Positions 55,160 to 63,819 are shown, counted from the stretch's first letter. The stretch: DNA of 64,000 nt from Nevskiaceae bacterium (GCA_004297005.1 SCVA01000046.1:35516-99515), one strand, 5' to 3'. Made by a program: numbers and translations. The notes: generated from the sequence alone by a model not told the origin.

Positions 55160-55744
55160 ATGGGCAAGCGCATCCTCATCGTCCAGGGTCATCCTGACGC
55201 CGGCCAGAGTCACTACGGCCACGCACTGGCCGAGGCCTATGCGAATGGCGCTAGTGAGGCGGGACACGAGCTGCGGCGGATCGAGGTGGCGAAGCTGGAC
55301 TTCCCCCTGTTGCGCTCGGCCCAGGACTGGCAGCAGGGCGAGCCGGTGCCGGCGATCCGCGAGGCCCAGCAGGCGCTGGCCTGGGCCGAGCATCTGGTGA
55401 TCTTGTATCCGCTCTGGCTGGGGTCTATGCCGGCCCTGCTCAAGGGCTTTCTCGAACAGGTGGCGCGGCCGGGCTTTGCGGTGGCCGCGCCCGGAGAGGC
55501 GCAGGGCTGGCAGAAGAAGCTGAAAGGCCGCTCGGCGCGGCTGGTGGTGACCATGGGCATGCCGGCGCTGATGTACCGCTGGTACTACCGCGCCCATAGC
55601 CTGAAGAACCTGGAACGCAACATCCTCGGCTTTGTCGGCATCAGCCCGGTGCGCGCCAGTCTGATCGGCCTGGTCGAGGGCAATGCCGGCCGTCGCCAGC
55701 GCTGGCTGGCAAGGCTGCGGAAGCTGGGCCGCGAAGCTAGCTAG
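55160..55744 (+). CDS. NAD(P)H-dependent oxidoreductase (flavodoxin-like fold)
   Basis: MGKRILIVQGHPDAGQSHYGHALAEAYANGASEAGHELRRIEVAKLDFPLL; LVILYPLWLGSMPALLKGFLEQV. Confidence 0.92.
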   Translation: MGKRILIVQGHPDAGQSHYGHALAEAYANGASEAGHELRRIEVAKLDFPLLRSAQDWQQGEPVPAIREAQQALAWAEHLVILYPLWLGSMPALLKGFLEQVARPGFAVAAPGEAQGWQKKLKGRSARLVVTMGMPALMYRWYYRAHSLKNLERNILGFVGISPVRASLIGLVEGNAGRRQRWLARLRKLGREAS

Positions 55745-56673
55745 ACCTGACCCGCGGCCGGCTCTGGCTGCACCGCCAGCACATCGCAGCCGGCGGCGGT
55801 CAGGATGCGCTCGGCGGTGCTGCCGAACAGGCTGTGTTCCAGGCTTTCGCGGCGGGCGGTGCCGATCACCAGGAGGTCGGTCTGGGTGTTGCTGGCCAAG
55901 CCGGCCAGCGCCTCGGCCGGCGCGCCCTGCAAGAGGTGGCAATGTTCTTCGGCGATGCCCTGTTCCCGGGCAAAGGCCTGAAAACGGGCGACGGCGTCCT
56001 CGCGCAGTTCGGCATACAGCCCCGCGACGGTTTCCCGCGCCAGGCCGGCGGCGCCGAGCTGGTCTCCGCGCAGCCCCTCATAGGCATAGGCGAGATGCAG
56101 TTCGGCGCCGCTCTGCTCGGAGAGCTGGCGCGCCGCCTGCACCACCCGCTGGTTGAGCTGGCCGGCGCGGTGCTCGGGCGCCACCGGCTCCACCGCCGCG
56201 ATCACCCGCCGCAGCTCCGGGCTGGCGGCGTGGTTGACCAGCATCAGCGGCACCGGACAGAGCCGCAGCAGCTTCCAGTCCAGGGGGTCGGGCAGCAGGC
56301 GTTGCAGCAGCGGCTCGTAGTGCACGTCCTTGATGACCAGCAGCGGCTGCAGTTTCTCGATCTGGTCGAGTATCTGCCGGTGCAGGGGCTCGCCCCAGAC
56401 CAGCTGGGTGCCGATTTGCAGTGGCGCCTGATTGAGGCTGGCGACCGCCGCCTGGAGCCATTGCTCACCCTGATGCCGGTAGTGCTCCAGCGCCGCGTGT
56501 TCCAGCGCCGCGCTGACCCGCCCCAGTGCGGTGACTGCGGCGTGGTAGTCGAAGAGCTGTACCTGCAGGCTGACGCCACCGTGTCGCGCCAGCAGTGCCG
56601 CCCGCTGCAAGGCCGGCGAGGGCTGGGGCAGGCTGCGGTCGGCGATGACCAGAATGAGGGGGGTGGACGACAT
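55741..56673 (-). CDS. Universal stress protein (tandem USP)
   Basis: C-terminal TQTDLLVIGTARRESLEHSLFGSTAERILTAAGCDVLAVQP; start at MSSTPLILVIADR. Confidence 0.9.
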   Translation of the reverse strand: MSSTPLILVIADRSLPQPSPALQRAALLARHGGVSLQVQLFDYHAAVTALGRVSAALEHAALEHYRHQGEQWLQAAVASLNQAPLQIGTQLVWGEPLHRQILDQIEKLQPLLVIKDVHYEPLLQRLLPDPLDWKLLRLCPVPLMLVNHAASPELRRVIAAVEPVAPEHRAGQLNQRVVQAARQLSEQSGAELHLAYAYEGLRGDQLGAAGLARETVAGLYAELREDAVARFQAFAREQGIAEEHCHLLQGAPAEALAGLASNTQTDLLVIGTARRESLEHSLFGSTAERILTAAGCDVLAVQPEPAAGQV

Positions 56674-56732
56674 GGGCTGCACTCCGGGTTCAAGACCGCG
56701 GGCCAGTCTCGGTGACGGCCAATGGCTGAGCA

Positions 56733-56746
56733 CTGATCGGGATCAT
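56733..56746. promoter_or_regulatory. FNR/Anr-like box (degenerate)
   Basis: CTGAT-CGGG-ATCAT 60 nt upstream of the USP start. Confidence 0.38.
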
Positions 56747-58080
56747 TCGCCGCCTCGTTGCGTAGCGAGGGCTGCCGTGGACACTGGCGGCGGCAGCTCC
56801 GGTAGCCCGTACTGATGCCCTGACTTGGGGTTGAGCGCCTTGGCCAGACGCGCCTGCTCGCGCGCCTCGGCCAACTCGCCGTTGGCGGCGGCGGCGCGGG
56901 CGGCGGTGGCGTGCAGCTCGGCGCTGCGCCAGCCGCTGTCCAGCGTCTGCCGCAACCAGCGCAGCGCCTCGGCCGGCTGCCCGGCGTTCAGCAGGGCGGC
57001 GGCGAGCTTGATGCTGGCCTCGCCGTTGGGGCGCAGCGCCTGGTTGCGGCGCGCCAGCGCCAGCGCCTCAGCCGGACTGCCGAATTGCAGATAGTGGTCG
57101 AGGCCGTGGCCGTAAGTGGCCTCCGGCAGCTGCGCCAGCCTTTCCTCGTACAAGGCCCGGGCGCGGGCGATCCAGGGAGCGGCGGCGGCCGCGTCGCCAC
57201 GCTCGCGCAGCAGCCGGGCGCTGGCGTCCATGAACTCGGGGCTGCCGGTGTCGCCGATCACCGCCGCGTATTCCTGCAAGGCCAGCTCGGTCTGGCCCTG
57301 GAGCGCGTGGATCTCGGCGACGTGCTCGCGCGCCAGCCACCAGCCGGGCAGCAGGCGCAGGGCGTGCTGGTAATGCGCCAGCGCCAGATCCCAGCGGCCG
57401 CGGTGCAGCGCCAGCAGGCCGCGTTGCAGCGCCAGCCAGGCACGCGGATGCGGGGAGTCGCCATGGTCGATGCGTTCGGCACGGTCCATCAGCGCCAGGG
57501 CCTCGCTGAGATGCCCCATATGGCCCTGCCAGAGCGCCAGCCGCACCAGGCCCTGGACGTCTTCGCGCAACTCCAGCGCGGCGCGATAGCCGGTGAGCGC
57601 CGCCGGGTAGTCACCGCGCTGGAAGGCGAGATCGGCGCGCAGGCCGAGGATTGCGGCGCGGTCGGGATTGCTCTCGCGCTCGGCGGCATCGAGATCGGCG
57701 GCGACCCGGTCCAGCCGGTGCACGGTGTAGTTGTAGCGGGCGCGCGCCAGGAAGGGGCCGCTGCCGGCGCCGGCCAGATCGAAGGCCTGTTGCAGCGACT
57801 GCTCCGCGGCGGTGTAGAGCCGGTAGTCGCCGCTGAGCTGCGCCAGCGCCAGCTGCGCGCGTGCCAGGGTCTCCCACTGCGGCCAGGCGACCGGCCCCCG
57901 CGCTAGGGCGGCGCGCGCCTCGCTGACCGCGGCCTCGCTGCGCCGCCGCTCGTCGTCATAACTCCAGGCCGGCGCCGGCTCGCTTGCGGCGCCGGCCACG
58001 GGGGCGACCGGTGCCGATGGCTGGCAGCCGGACAAGCCCAGCGCCAGAGCGGCGCCGAGCAGTAGCCGGGCCGGGTTCAC
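56743..58080 (-). CDS. TPR-repeat lipoprotein
   Basis: GTG start giving VNPARLLLGAALALGLSGCQPS (lipobox LSGC) then repeated TPR helices; GTGA overlap with upstream gene. Confidence 0.82.
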   Translation of the reverse strand: MNPARLLLGAALALGLSGCQPSAPVAPVAGAASEPAPAWSYDDERRRSEAAVSEARAALARGPVAWPQWETLARAQLALAQLSGDYRLYTAAEQSLQQAFDLAGAGSGPFLARARYNYTVHRLDRVAADLDAAERESNPDRAAILGLRADLAFQRGDYPAALTGYRAALELREDVQGLVRLALWQGHMGHLSEALALMDRAERIDHGDSPHPRAWLALQRGLLALHRGRWDLALAHYQHALRLLPGWWLAREHVAEIHALQGQTELALQEYAAVIGDTGSPEFMDASARLLRERGDAAAAAPWIARARALYEERLAQLPEATYGHGLDHYLQFGSPAEALALARRNQALRPNGEASIKLAAALLNAGQPAEALRWLRQTLDSGWRSAELHATAARAAAANGELAEAREQARLAKALNPKSGHQYGLPELPPPVSTAALATQRGGE

Positions 58081-58715
58081 GGTGGCGGATGCGGCGCTGC
58101 CAGATACGGGAACTGCGCCAGGAACGGCGACTCGTTGCGGGTCGGGTTGTTGGGCAGGTTCTCGAAAGCGCGGACATCGCAGGGATGGCCGTAGCAATCA
58201 CCCGGCGTGGTGGTGTCGGCCAACGCCATCGACAGGATGCGGTCGACGGTGACGTCCTCGAAGCGGCGGCCGTTGGGGAAGCCGTCGGGCTGCGCGAGAT
58301 CGAGCTGCAAGGTGTCGGGGATGATCTTGTTCACCACCTGGCGCGCGCAGACATCCAGCGCGCAAGGGGTGATGCCCTTGGCGATCAGCGCGTCGTCGAG
58401 GCCGATGTGCAGCTCTTCCAGACGCTCCAGCATCAGCGAGGAAAAGTCGCCGTCCTCGGAGGGATCAGTGCCATTGAAGTGGTCCTTGTCCTCGGTGTGC
58501 AGCAGCACCGTTGCGACTACCGGCTGACCCATGCGATCGACCCGGGCGTAGGCGGAGCGGGGCTGGGTCGAGAAGCTGAAATCGCCACTGCTGCCGCCAC
58601 CGCTGCTGGCGCCGCCGGAGCTGCCACCGGTGCCGCCATCGCCGCCACCACCACCGCAGGCGGCGAGCAGGCAGGCGGCCAGCAGGCCGCCGGTGAATCC
58701 GGGCTGGATCTTCAT
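58077..58715 (-). CDS. DUF4331-like lipoprotein with Gly/Ser-rich linker
   Basis: Lipobox [28 protein letters not shown] linker, then RMGQPVVATVLLHTEDKDHFNGTDPSEDG typical of the DUF4331 C-terminal part. Confidence 0.75.
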   Translation of the reverse strand: MKIQPGFTGGLLAACLLAACGGGGGDGGTGGSSGGASSGGGSSGDFSFSTQPRSAYARVDRMGQPVVATVLLHTEDKDHFNGTDPSEDGDFSSLMLERLEELHIGLDDALIAKGITPCALDVCARQVVNKIIPDTLQLDLAQPDGFPNGRRFEDVTVDRILSMALADTTTPGDCYGHPCDVRAFENLPNNPTRNESPFLAQFPYLAAPHPPP

Positions 58716-59395
58716 GGGCTGCTCCCGACCAGACGATTGGCAGTGGCCCAGACTCGCACCAGCTTACCCGGCTCGGGCACCACCAGGGTCGGGTCCATCT
58801 CGAAGACGATGGCGGTGAGATTGCGGAAAGCGAAAGAGTCGCGGGCGTTGTCGAACATCAGCGTGCCCTTGGGCTTGTCGCTGGAGTTGAAGCTGGCGAG
58901 CGTGGCGGTGAAGCCGACGAAGTCGAAGAAGAAGGGGTCGTCGCGCAGACCGGTGTAGACACGCAGGCCGCTGGGCGCGCTGATGACTTTCTCCACCGGC
59001 CCGGAGACGAACTTGGCCCCGGCCCCCGGCAGGTTCTCAAACTGCACGCCGGCCTCGCCCTTGGCGTTGCGGCCGTAGCGGATCAGGATCTCGTGCTCGG
59101 GCTGGGTGTCGCCGTTGAGGTCGATCTCGTAGCTGAACAGCACGTTCGGGTCGTAGCGGCCGGTGGGGCCGTCCACCCGCGCGCGTGGCACCGGCACGCC
59201 GCCGAAGCAGATCGCGCCGACCAGGCGCCCACCCTCGCGAAACACGAAGACATCGGTGATGTCGGCCGAGGGATCGAGTGTCGAGCTGGGCGCGTCGGCA
59301 TGATCCGCGGCCCAGCTCCAACAGGGAGCGAGTGACAGTGCCAGCACTGCCATGATGCGTCGTCGAGACTGCTGCTTGCTCATGCTGTCCCCCAT
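58712..59395 (-). CDS. DUF4331 family protein
   Basis: Signal peptide; ADHADAPSSTLDPSADITDVFVFREGGRLVGAICFGG; ATGA overlap with next gene. Confidence 0.85.
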   Translation of the reverse strand: MGDSMSKQQSRRRIMAVLALSLAPCWSWAADHADAPSSTLDPSADITDVFVFREGGRLVGAICFGGVPVPRARVDGPTGRYDPNVLFSYEIDLNGDTQPEHEILIRYGRNAKGEAGVQFENLPGAGAKFVSGPVEKVISAPSGLRVYTGLRDDPFFFDFVGFTATLASFNSSDKPKGTLMFDNARDSFAFRNLTAIVFEMDPTLVVPEPGKLVRVWATANRLVGSSP

Positions 59396-59415
59396 TGCGG
59401 CGAATGCGCCGCGTT

Positions 59416-62400
59416 TTAGTGCTCTGGCTCGTCGCTGACGAACCAGGGTTTGCCGTCTGCATCCAAGAATAGGCGCTCCATCTCGGCGCGGGTGAAGGGT
59501 CGCGAGCCGATTCGGCCGAAAACCGCGATCTGGTTCCCGGTTTCATCGACAGCGCGGTCGCGATCCAGGCCCTTGCTCAGCGCCAGCAGCGGCTGTTCGC
59601 TGGGCCAGGTCGCAATCCACTGCGGCTTGGGCTCGGGCGAAAAGCCGTAGAACTTCGGCTGCGTGTCCGGCGCGGTCAGTTGCAGCACTTGCAGGCCGCT
59701 GACGTCGGCGACATAGGCAAACAGGCTGGCATTGGTGGTGCCGATCACCACGTCGTTGGCGCCGCGCAGGCGGCCCTCGGCGGTGGTGCGCTGCTCGATG
59801 CGCGGCTGCTCGGGGTTCTGCACGTCGGCGATCACCAGGCCCTCGGCGCCGGCGGCGATGTAGGCATAGGTGCGGGCGAGGTAGACGCGGCGCGCGTCGG
59901 CGAGCGGCAGCAGCGCCACCGGCACCGGCTGCGCCGGCCGGCTGAGGTCGAACACTTCCAGTCCGCGCGCGCTGATGACAAAGGCGTAGCGGAACTGCAC
60001 GGCCACACCGCGGCCGTCTTCCAGCGGCAGCACGCTCTCCAGCTTCGGCTGCAAGGGCTGATCGAGATCGAGCGTGACCAGGCCGGCGTCGGCGATCAGG
60101 TAGACGCGCGAGCCGGCGATGGCCAGATGCCGCGCGCCCTTGAGCACGCCGTTGGCGTTCCAGGTCAGCGCGCGTTTCAAGAAGTTGTTGCGCGGCTCGC
60201 CGTCCTGCAGGGTATCGACGTCGACCAGGATCAGGCCCTCGACCGCGTCCGCCACCAGCGCGTAGTGGTAGATCGGGTGCATGGGCTGTTCGAGATTGTC
60301 CTCGCGTGCCTGGGCGGTAGCGTTGCGCCAGGGCGCGATCGGCTGGTTGGTGGGCAGGGCCACGCAGCGGGCGTCGGCGCTCTCGACGCGGATGTCCTGG
60401 CCCAAGGGCGAGAACGGCGCCGAGATCAGCTTCTGCGAAAAGCCCTTGTTGGCGATGCTCGCCGCGTCGTAGGCGCGCAGTCCCTTGCGGCCCTCGGCGG
60501 CGTAGAGGTACTCGCCGCGCAGTTGCAGACAGCGCACCGGCTCGCCACTGCCGTTGCGCTGCGCGTTGCCGAGCTTGCCGCCGCGTTCCTGGTGGGCGCG
60601 GTACCAGTCCGGGTAGGCGTAGCGGTGCAGATAGCTTCCGATCACCGCCTGCGGCTCGTCCCATTCGGTGACCTGCACGGCGGCGATGCCGGCGCTGCTG
60701 CCGGCCCAGGCATTGAAGCCGACGAAGTTGACGAAGTTGGTTCCCAGGCCCAGCAGCGAGGCCATCCAGGCGTTGTTGTCCCTGGCTTCGGAGAGATGGC
60801 AGTCGCTGCAAGTCTTGGTTTCGGTGGTGCGCTCGGTGTGCGGGTAGTGCGGCGCGAAAGCCTGGCTGGAATAGCCGCCGGCCGATACCGGCGGCTGCTG
60901 GATGTAGATGCGCTCGCGGTTGCTGTTGGTGGACGACAGCACCAGCGCCGAGGAGGAGCGCACCGGCGCGATGCGGTTGCCCTTCACCTCGCCGTGCTTG
61001 CCGAGCATGAAGAAATCGTCGCGCGCCACCTGCGGGTTGTAGGTGGCGTAGTTGCGCGACTCGCCGCCCTCGAAGTGCTGGCGCTCGCTCTTCCAGTTGG
61101 CCTGGATCGGCAGATGGCAGCCGAAGCAGGAGGTGGTCCAGGAGCTGTGGCAGCTGATGCACATCAGCTCGTCGTCCTGGTGCGCTCGCTCGCCTTCCTT
61201 GACGTCGGTCCCCCAGCTGAACTTCTGGGTGTCCCGCGCCATCAGCTTGGCGCGCGCCGCCTTGGCGTTGTAGCGCGGATGGCCGGGAGTGACCGTGTCC
61301 TTCACCAGATGGATTTCCCATTCCAGGCCGGGGGTGACGCTGCTGCGCTGGATCAGGCGCTTGCGCTCGCCGTTCTCGCAGCCGTCCTTGGCGAGACCCA
61401 TTTCTCCGCGATGAGCCCCGGCCCGGCCATCCATGGCCGGGCGTTCGGAGTCGTTGCGAGCCGTGCTCGCAAAGCACGACTCCTTCACCCATTGGAATCT
61501 TCGCCGCCCATCCTGCACGCGCGTCAGTGAGAGATCGCTGCCGCCTGCTGGTGCGGCCGGGCCGGAAGTGCGCAGCAGCGGATAGCGGTCGGCGGTGCCG
61601 TGGCAGTCCTGGCACTCGATCTCGATGGCCTGCGCGACTTCGCCCTGGATGTGGCCGGTGCCGTGCACGTCCTGCGAGAAGTGGCAGTCCACGCACTGCA
61701 TGCCCTTGTCGACATGGATGCTGGAGAGATGCACCGCCTTCTTGAACTTCTGCGGATCGTCGTCGGCCACCTGGCCGCCCTTGGCGTCGAGCAGGTTGCC
61801 CTTCTTGTCGCGCTTGTAGACGGCGCGGAAGTTCCAGCCGTGGCCGTGGTAGTCGGCAAACTGCGTGTCCTTCATCTCCGGGTTCTTGTCCCAGACGCCC
61901 TTGAGGAAGTCCGGATCGCTCCACAGCCCGCGGGTCGCGGCTTCTTCCGGGTTGCGCTGGTTGATGGCACGGATCTCGGCATCGCTGGGGTAGCGCTGCT
62001 GCTCCGGCCACATGCGCGGCGCGTCGGCCTCGTAGTCCCACATGGTGTAGCCGAGCATGGAGTTCATGAACATGTTCGGCTGGTGCATGTGGCAGACCAT
62101 GCACTGCGCGGTGGGGATCGCGCGGGTGAAGGCGTGCTGCAGGGGATGCCCCGGCTCGTTGCGGGGAATCGTCGGGTCTTTGCTCTGGCTGGTGCCGGAG
62201 TGTCCGAACTTCGCATAGGGGCCGGAGTGGCGCGGGTCGCGGTCGTTGGCATAGACCACATGGCAGGCGGTACAGCCGGAGCTGCGGTAGTCGCCCGGCT
62301 GATCGTTGGTGCCCAGGAACCACAGCAGCGGATCGTTGAGGCGGGTCTTGTGCAGGTTGAGCAGCGGCACCGCGATGCGGTTGCCGGTGCCAGGCCCGCG

Positions 62401-63636
62401 ATTGGACTGCTTGAGGTCGGGGCGGCCGGGTTCTTCCAGGCGCTGGATCAGGCCCAGGGCATTGGGCAGGCCGGTTTCCGGGAAGATCGAATTGATGTTG
62501 CGACCGCCGCGTTCGAACACCCGGAACACGTCGGCGGGCGGCGTCACTTCCCAGGCCGGCAGCGGGTAGAGCGTTTCGATCACGCCCTTGCGGCGCATGT
62601 TCTCGTCCACCGGCACCGGGTTGTGGATGGCGGCGGGCAGGTGGCTCAGCAAAGGATCGGGCGCCGGTCCGCCGGCGGCCTTGAAGGCACGGTCCAGCAA
62701 CTCGGACTTCAGCGGCAGCGGCGTCTCGTCGGGGAAGGCGCGTGGCGCATTTGCCGGGGCGTAGCTCTCACCGGTGACCGAGCGCTTGAACGGCAGGATG
62801 CCGTTGTTGTACGCCGCGCCCTCCCAGAACATCGCCGCCGTTGCCATCAGGCTGCGGCGGCTGGCTTCGATGAGCGGCTGGTGGCAGGCGCCGCAGGCGA
62901 GATCGGCGACCCGGTAGTCGCCGGGATTGACGAAGCGGATGAACTCCGGCGATTCGCGGTTGAGCAGGGTGTAGCTGGACTGCGGATTGGCGCTGCTGGT
63001 CCAGGACGCCGGCCACAGCGGCAGCACGTGCGCGGCATTGAGGGCGTCGGCATAGGCGAGTTCCGCGCGGCTGCTGCCGGTTGGTGGCCGGATGCTGGCA
63101 TTGCCGCCGTGGCAGTCGGTGCAGCCCAGCACCACCGCCGGGTTGGCGTGCATGGACAGCCGGTCGGTGTCGCTATGGCAGCTGCGGCAGCCGGCGGATT
63201 TGGCCTCGGCTTCGGCGGGACTTTGGCTGCTGGGGGAGGCGGGGGTGGTGGTGTAGTTGCGGGGCTCGGGATGGGGGCTGGTTGCGGCGAGGCTGGGGTG
63301 GGGGAAGAGCAGGGCGAGGATGACAGCCAAGCTGCCAGCCAGGATGTTCCCCTTCCCCTTGCGGGGAGGGGTTAGGGGAGGGGAAAAGCCGTGGCGGAGC
63401 GCTGTGTTTTCGCCTTGGTCTGCGTGTGTGTGGTTCGCGCGTTCGCGCTCTGTTTTGTGTGTGCTGTCTGAGGTCTTTTTTTCGCCTCTTGGCGACTCAC
63501 TTTTCTTTGCTCCTGCAAAGAAAAGTAAGCAAAAGAAAGCAGGCCCCTGCGTAGCGCCCCCTTTGGGGGTAAACCTGCGATGCTCGGCCCAAAGGGGCCG
63601 CTCGCGAACTCGGCGCCCTATAGGCGCCTCAGACAT
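59416..63636 (-). CDS. Large decaheme c-type cytochrome with C-terminal LVIVD-like beta-propeller repeats; true start uncertain, probably near 63330-63350
   Basis: Ten CxxCH motifs (CRSCH, CTDCH, CGACH, CTACH, CMVCH, CVDCH, CQDCH, CISCH, CFGCH, CSDCH); signal-like ILAGSLAVILALLFPHPSLAA; C-terminal repeats such as LVTLDLDQPLQP, LEVFDLSRPAQP, LVIADVQNPEQP, LQVLQL. Confidence 0.88.
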   Translation of the reverse strand: MSEAPIGRRVRERPLWAEHRRFTPKGGATQGPAFFCLLFFAGAKKSESPRGEKKTSDSTHKTERERANHTHADQGENTALRHGFSPPLTPPRKGKGNILAGSLAVILALLFPHPSLAATSPHPEPRNYTTTPASPSSQSPAEAEAKSAGCRSCHSDTDRLSMHANPAVVLGCTDCHGGNASIRPPTGSSRAELAYADALNAAHVLPLWPASWTSSANPQSSYTLLNRESPEFIRFVNPGDYRVADLACGACHQPLIEASRRSLMATAAMFWEGAAYNNGILPFKRSVTGESYAPANAPRAFPDETPLPLKSELLDRAFKAAGGPAPDPLLSHLPAAIHNPVPVDENMRRKGVIETLYPLPAWEVTPPADVFRVFERGGRNINSIFPETGLPNALGLIQRLEEPGRPDLKQSNRGPGTGNRIAVPLLNLHKTRLNDPLLWFLGTNDQPGDYRSSGCTACHVVYANDRDPRHSGPYAKFGHSGTSQSKDPTIPRNEPGHPLQHAFTRAIPTAQCMVCHMHQPNMFMNSMLGYTMWDYEADAPRMWPEQQRYPSDAEIRAINQRNPEEAATRGLWSDPDFLKGVWDKNPEMKDTQFADYHGHGWNFRAVYKRDKKGNLLDAKGGQVADDDPQKFKKAVHLSSIHVDKGMQCVDCHFSQDVHGTGHIQGEVAQAIEIECQDCHGTADRYPLLRTSGPAAPAGGSDLSLTRVQDGRRRFQWVKESCFASTARNDSERPAMDGRAGAHRGEMGLAKDGCENGERKRLIQRSSVTPGLEWEIHLVKDTVTPGHPRYNAKAARAKLMARDTQKFSWGTDVKEGERAHQDDELMCISCHSSWTTSCFGCHLPIQANWKSERQHFEGGESRNYATYNPQVARDDFFMLGKHGEVKGNRIAPVRSSSALVLSSTNSNRERIYIQQPPVSAGGYSSQAFAPHYPHTERTTETKTCSDCHLSEARDNNAWMASLLGLGTNFVNFVGFNAWAGSSAGIAAVQVTEWDEPQAVIGSYLHRYAYPDWYRAHQERGGKLGNAQRNGSGEPVRCLQLRGEYLYAAEGRKGLRAYDAASIANKGFSQKLISAPFSPLGQDIRVESADARCVALPTNQPIAPWRNATAQAREDNLEQPMHPIYHYALVADAVEGLILVDVDTLQDGEPRNNFLKRALTWNANGVLKGARHLAIAGSRVYLIADAGLVTLDLDQPLQPKLESVLPLEDGRGVAVQFRYAFVISARGLEVFDLSRPAQPVPVALLPLADARRVYLARTYAYIAAGAEGLVIADVQNPEQPRIEQRTTAEGRLRGANDVVIGTTNASLFAYVADVSGLQVLQLTAPDTQPKFYGFSPEPKPQWIATWPSEQPLLALSKGLDRDRAVDETGNQIAVFGRIGSRPFTRAEMERLFLDADGKPWFVSDEPEH
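61421..61483. repeat. Bipartite palindromic element, copy 2 (inside cytochrome ORF)
   Basis: GCCCGGCCATccATGGCCGGGC, spacer GTTC, then GGAGTCGT-TGCGAGccgtgCTCGCA-aagc-ACGACTCC; identical 17-nt core to copy 1. Confidence 0.75.
63347..63385. repeat. CCCCTTCCCC/GGGGAGGGG palindromic repeat, same class as 6083-6169
   Basis: gttCCCCTTCCCCttgcGGGGAGGGGttaGGGGAGGGGaa. Confidence 0.65.
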
Positions 63637-63690
63637 GCGCTCGCTGTTATCCCCCTTTGGTCCTCCGCTTCTCGGCGCTACGAAGGGGAC
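63501..63690 (+). repeat. Structured intergenic repeat, left copy
   Basis: tgcaaagaaaagtaagcaaaagaaagca ... gaactcggcgccctataggcgcctca ... cttctcggcgctacgaagggga. Confidence 0.85.
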
Positions 63691-63819
63691 CGGAACATCT
63701 ACAGCACGGCGGTCTTCGCCCGCCGCAAAGACAGAAGCAACCGCAGGCGCGCGCTTCGCTCGCGCGAGGTCGGCGTAGCCGACGAGCCTGAGTGCTGTTG
63801 ATGTGGCTTTTGACTTGCC

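Noticed and set aside
59680-63375. Long plus-strand ORFs (616 aa and 591 aa) opposite the decaheme cytochrome
   Set aside because: Antisense frames; the minus strand carries ten CxxCH motifs and a signal peptide, so it is the coding strand
63257-63778. 173-aa ORF over the terminal repeats
   Set aside because: Mostly translated repeat DNA without protein-like composition
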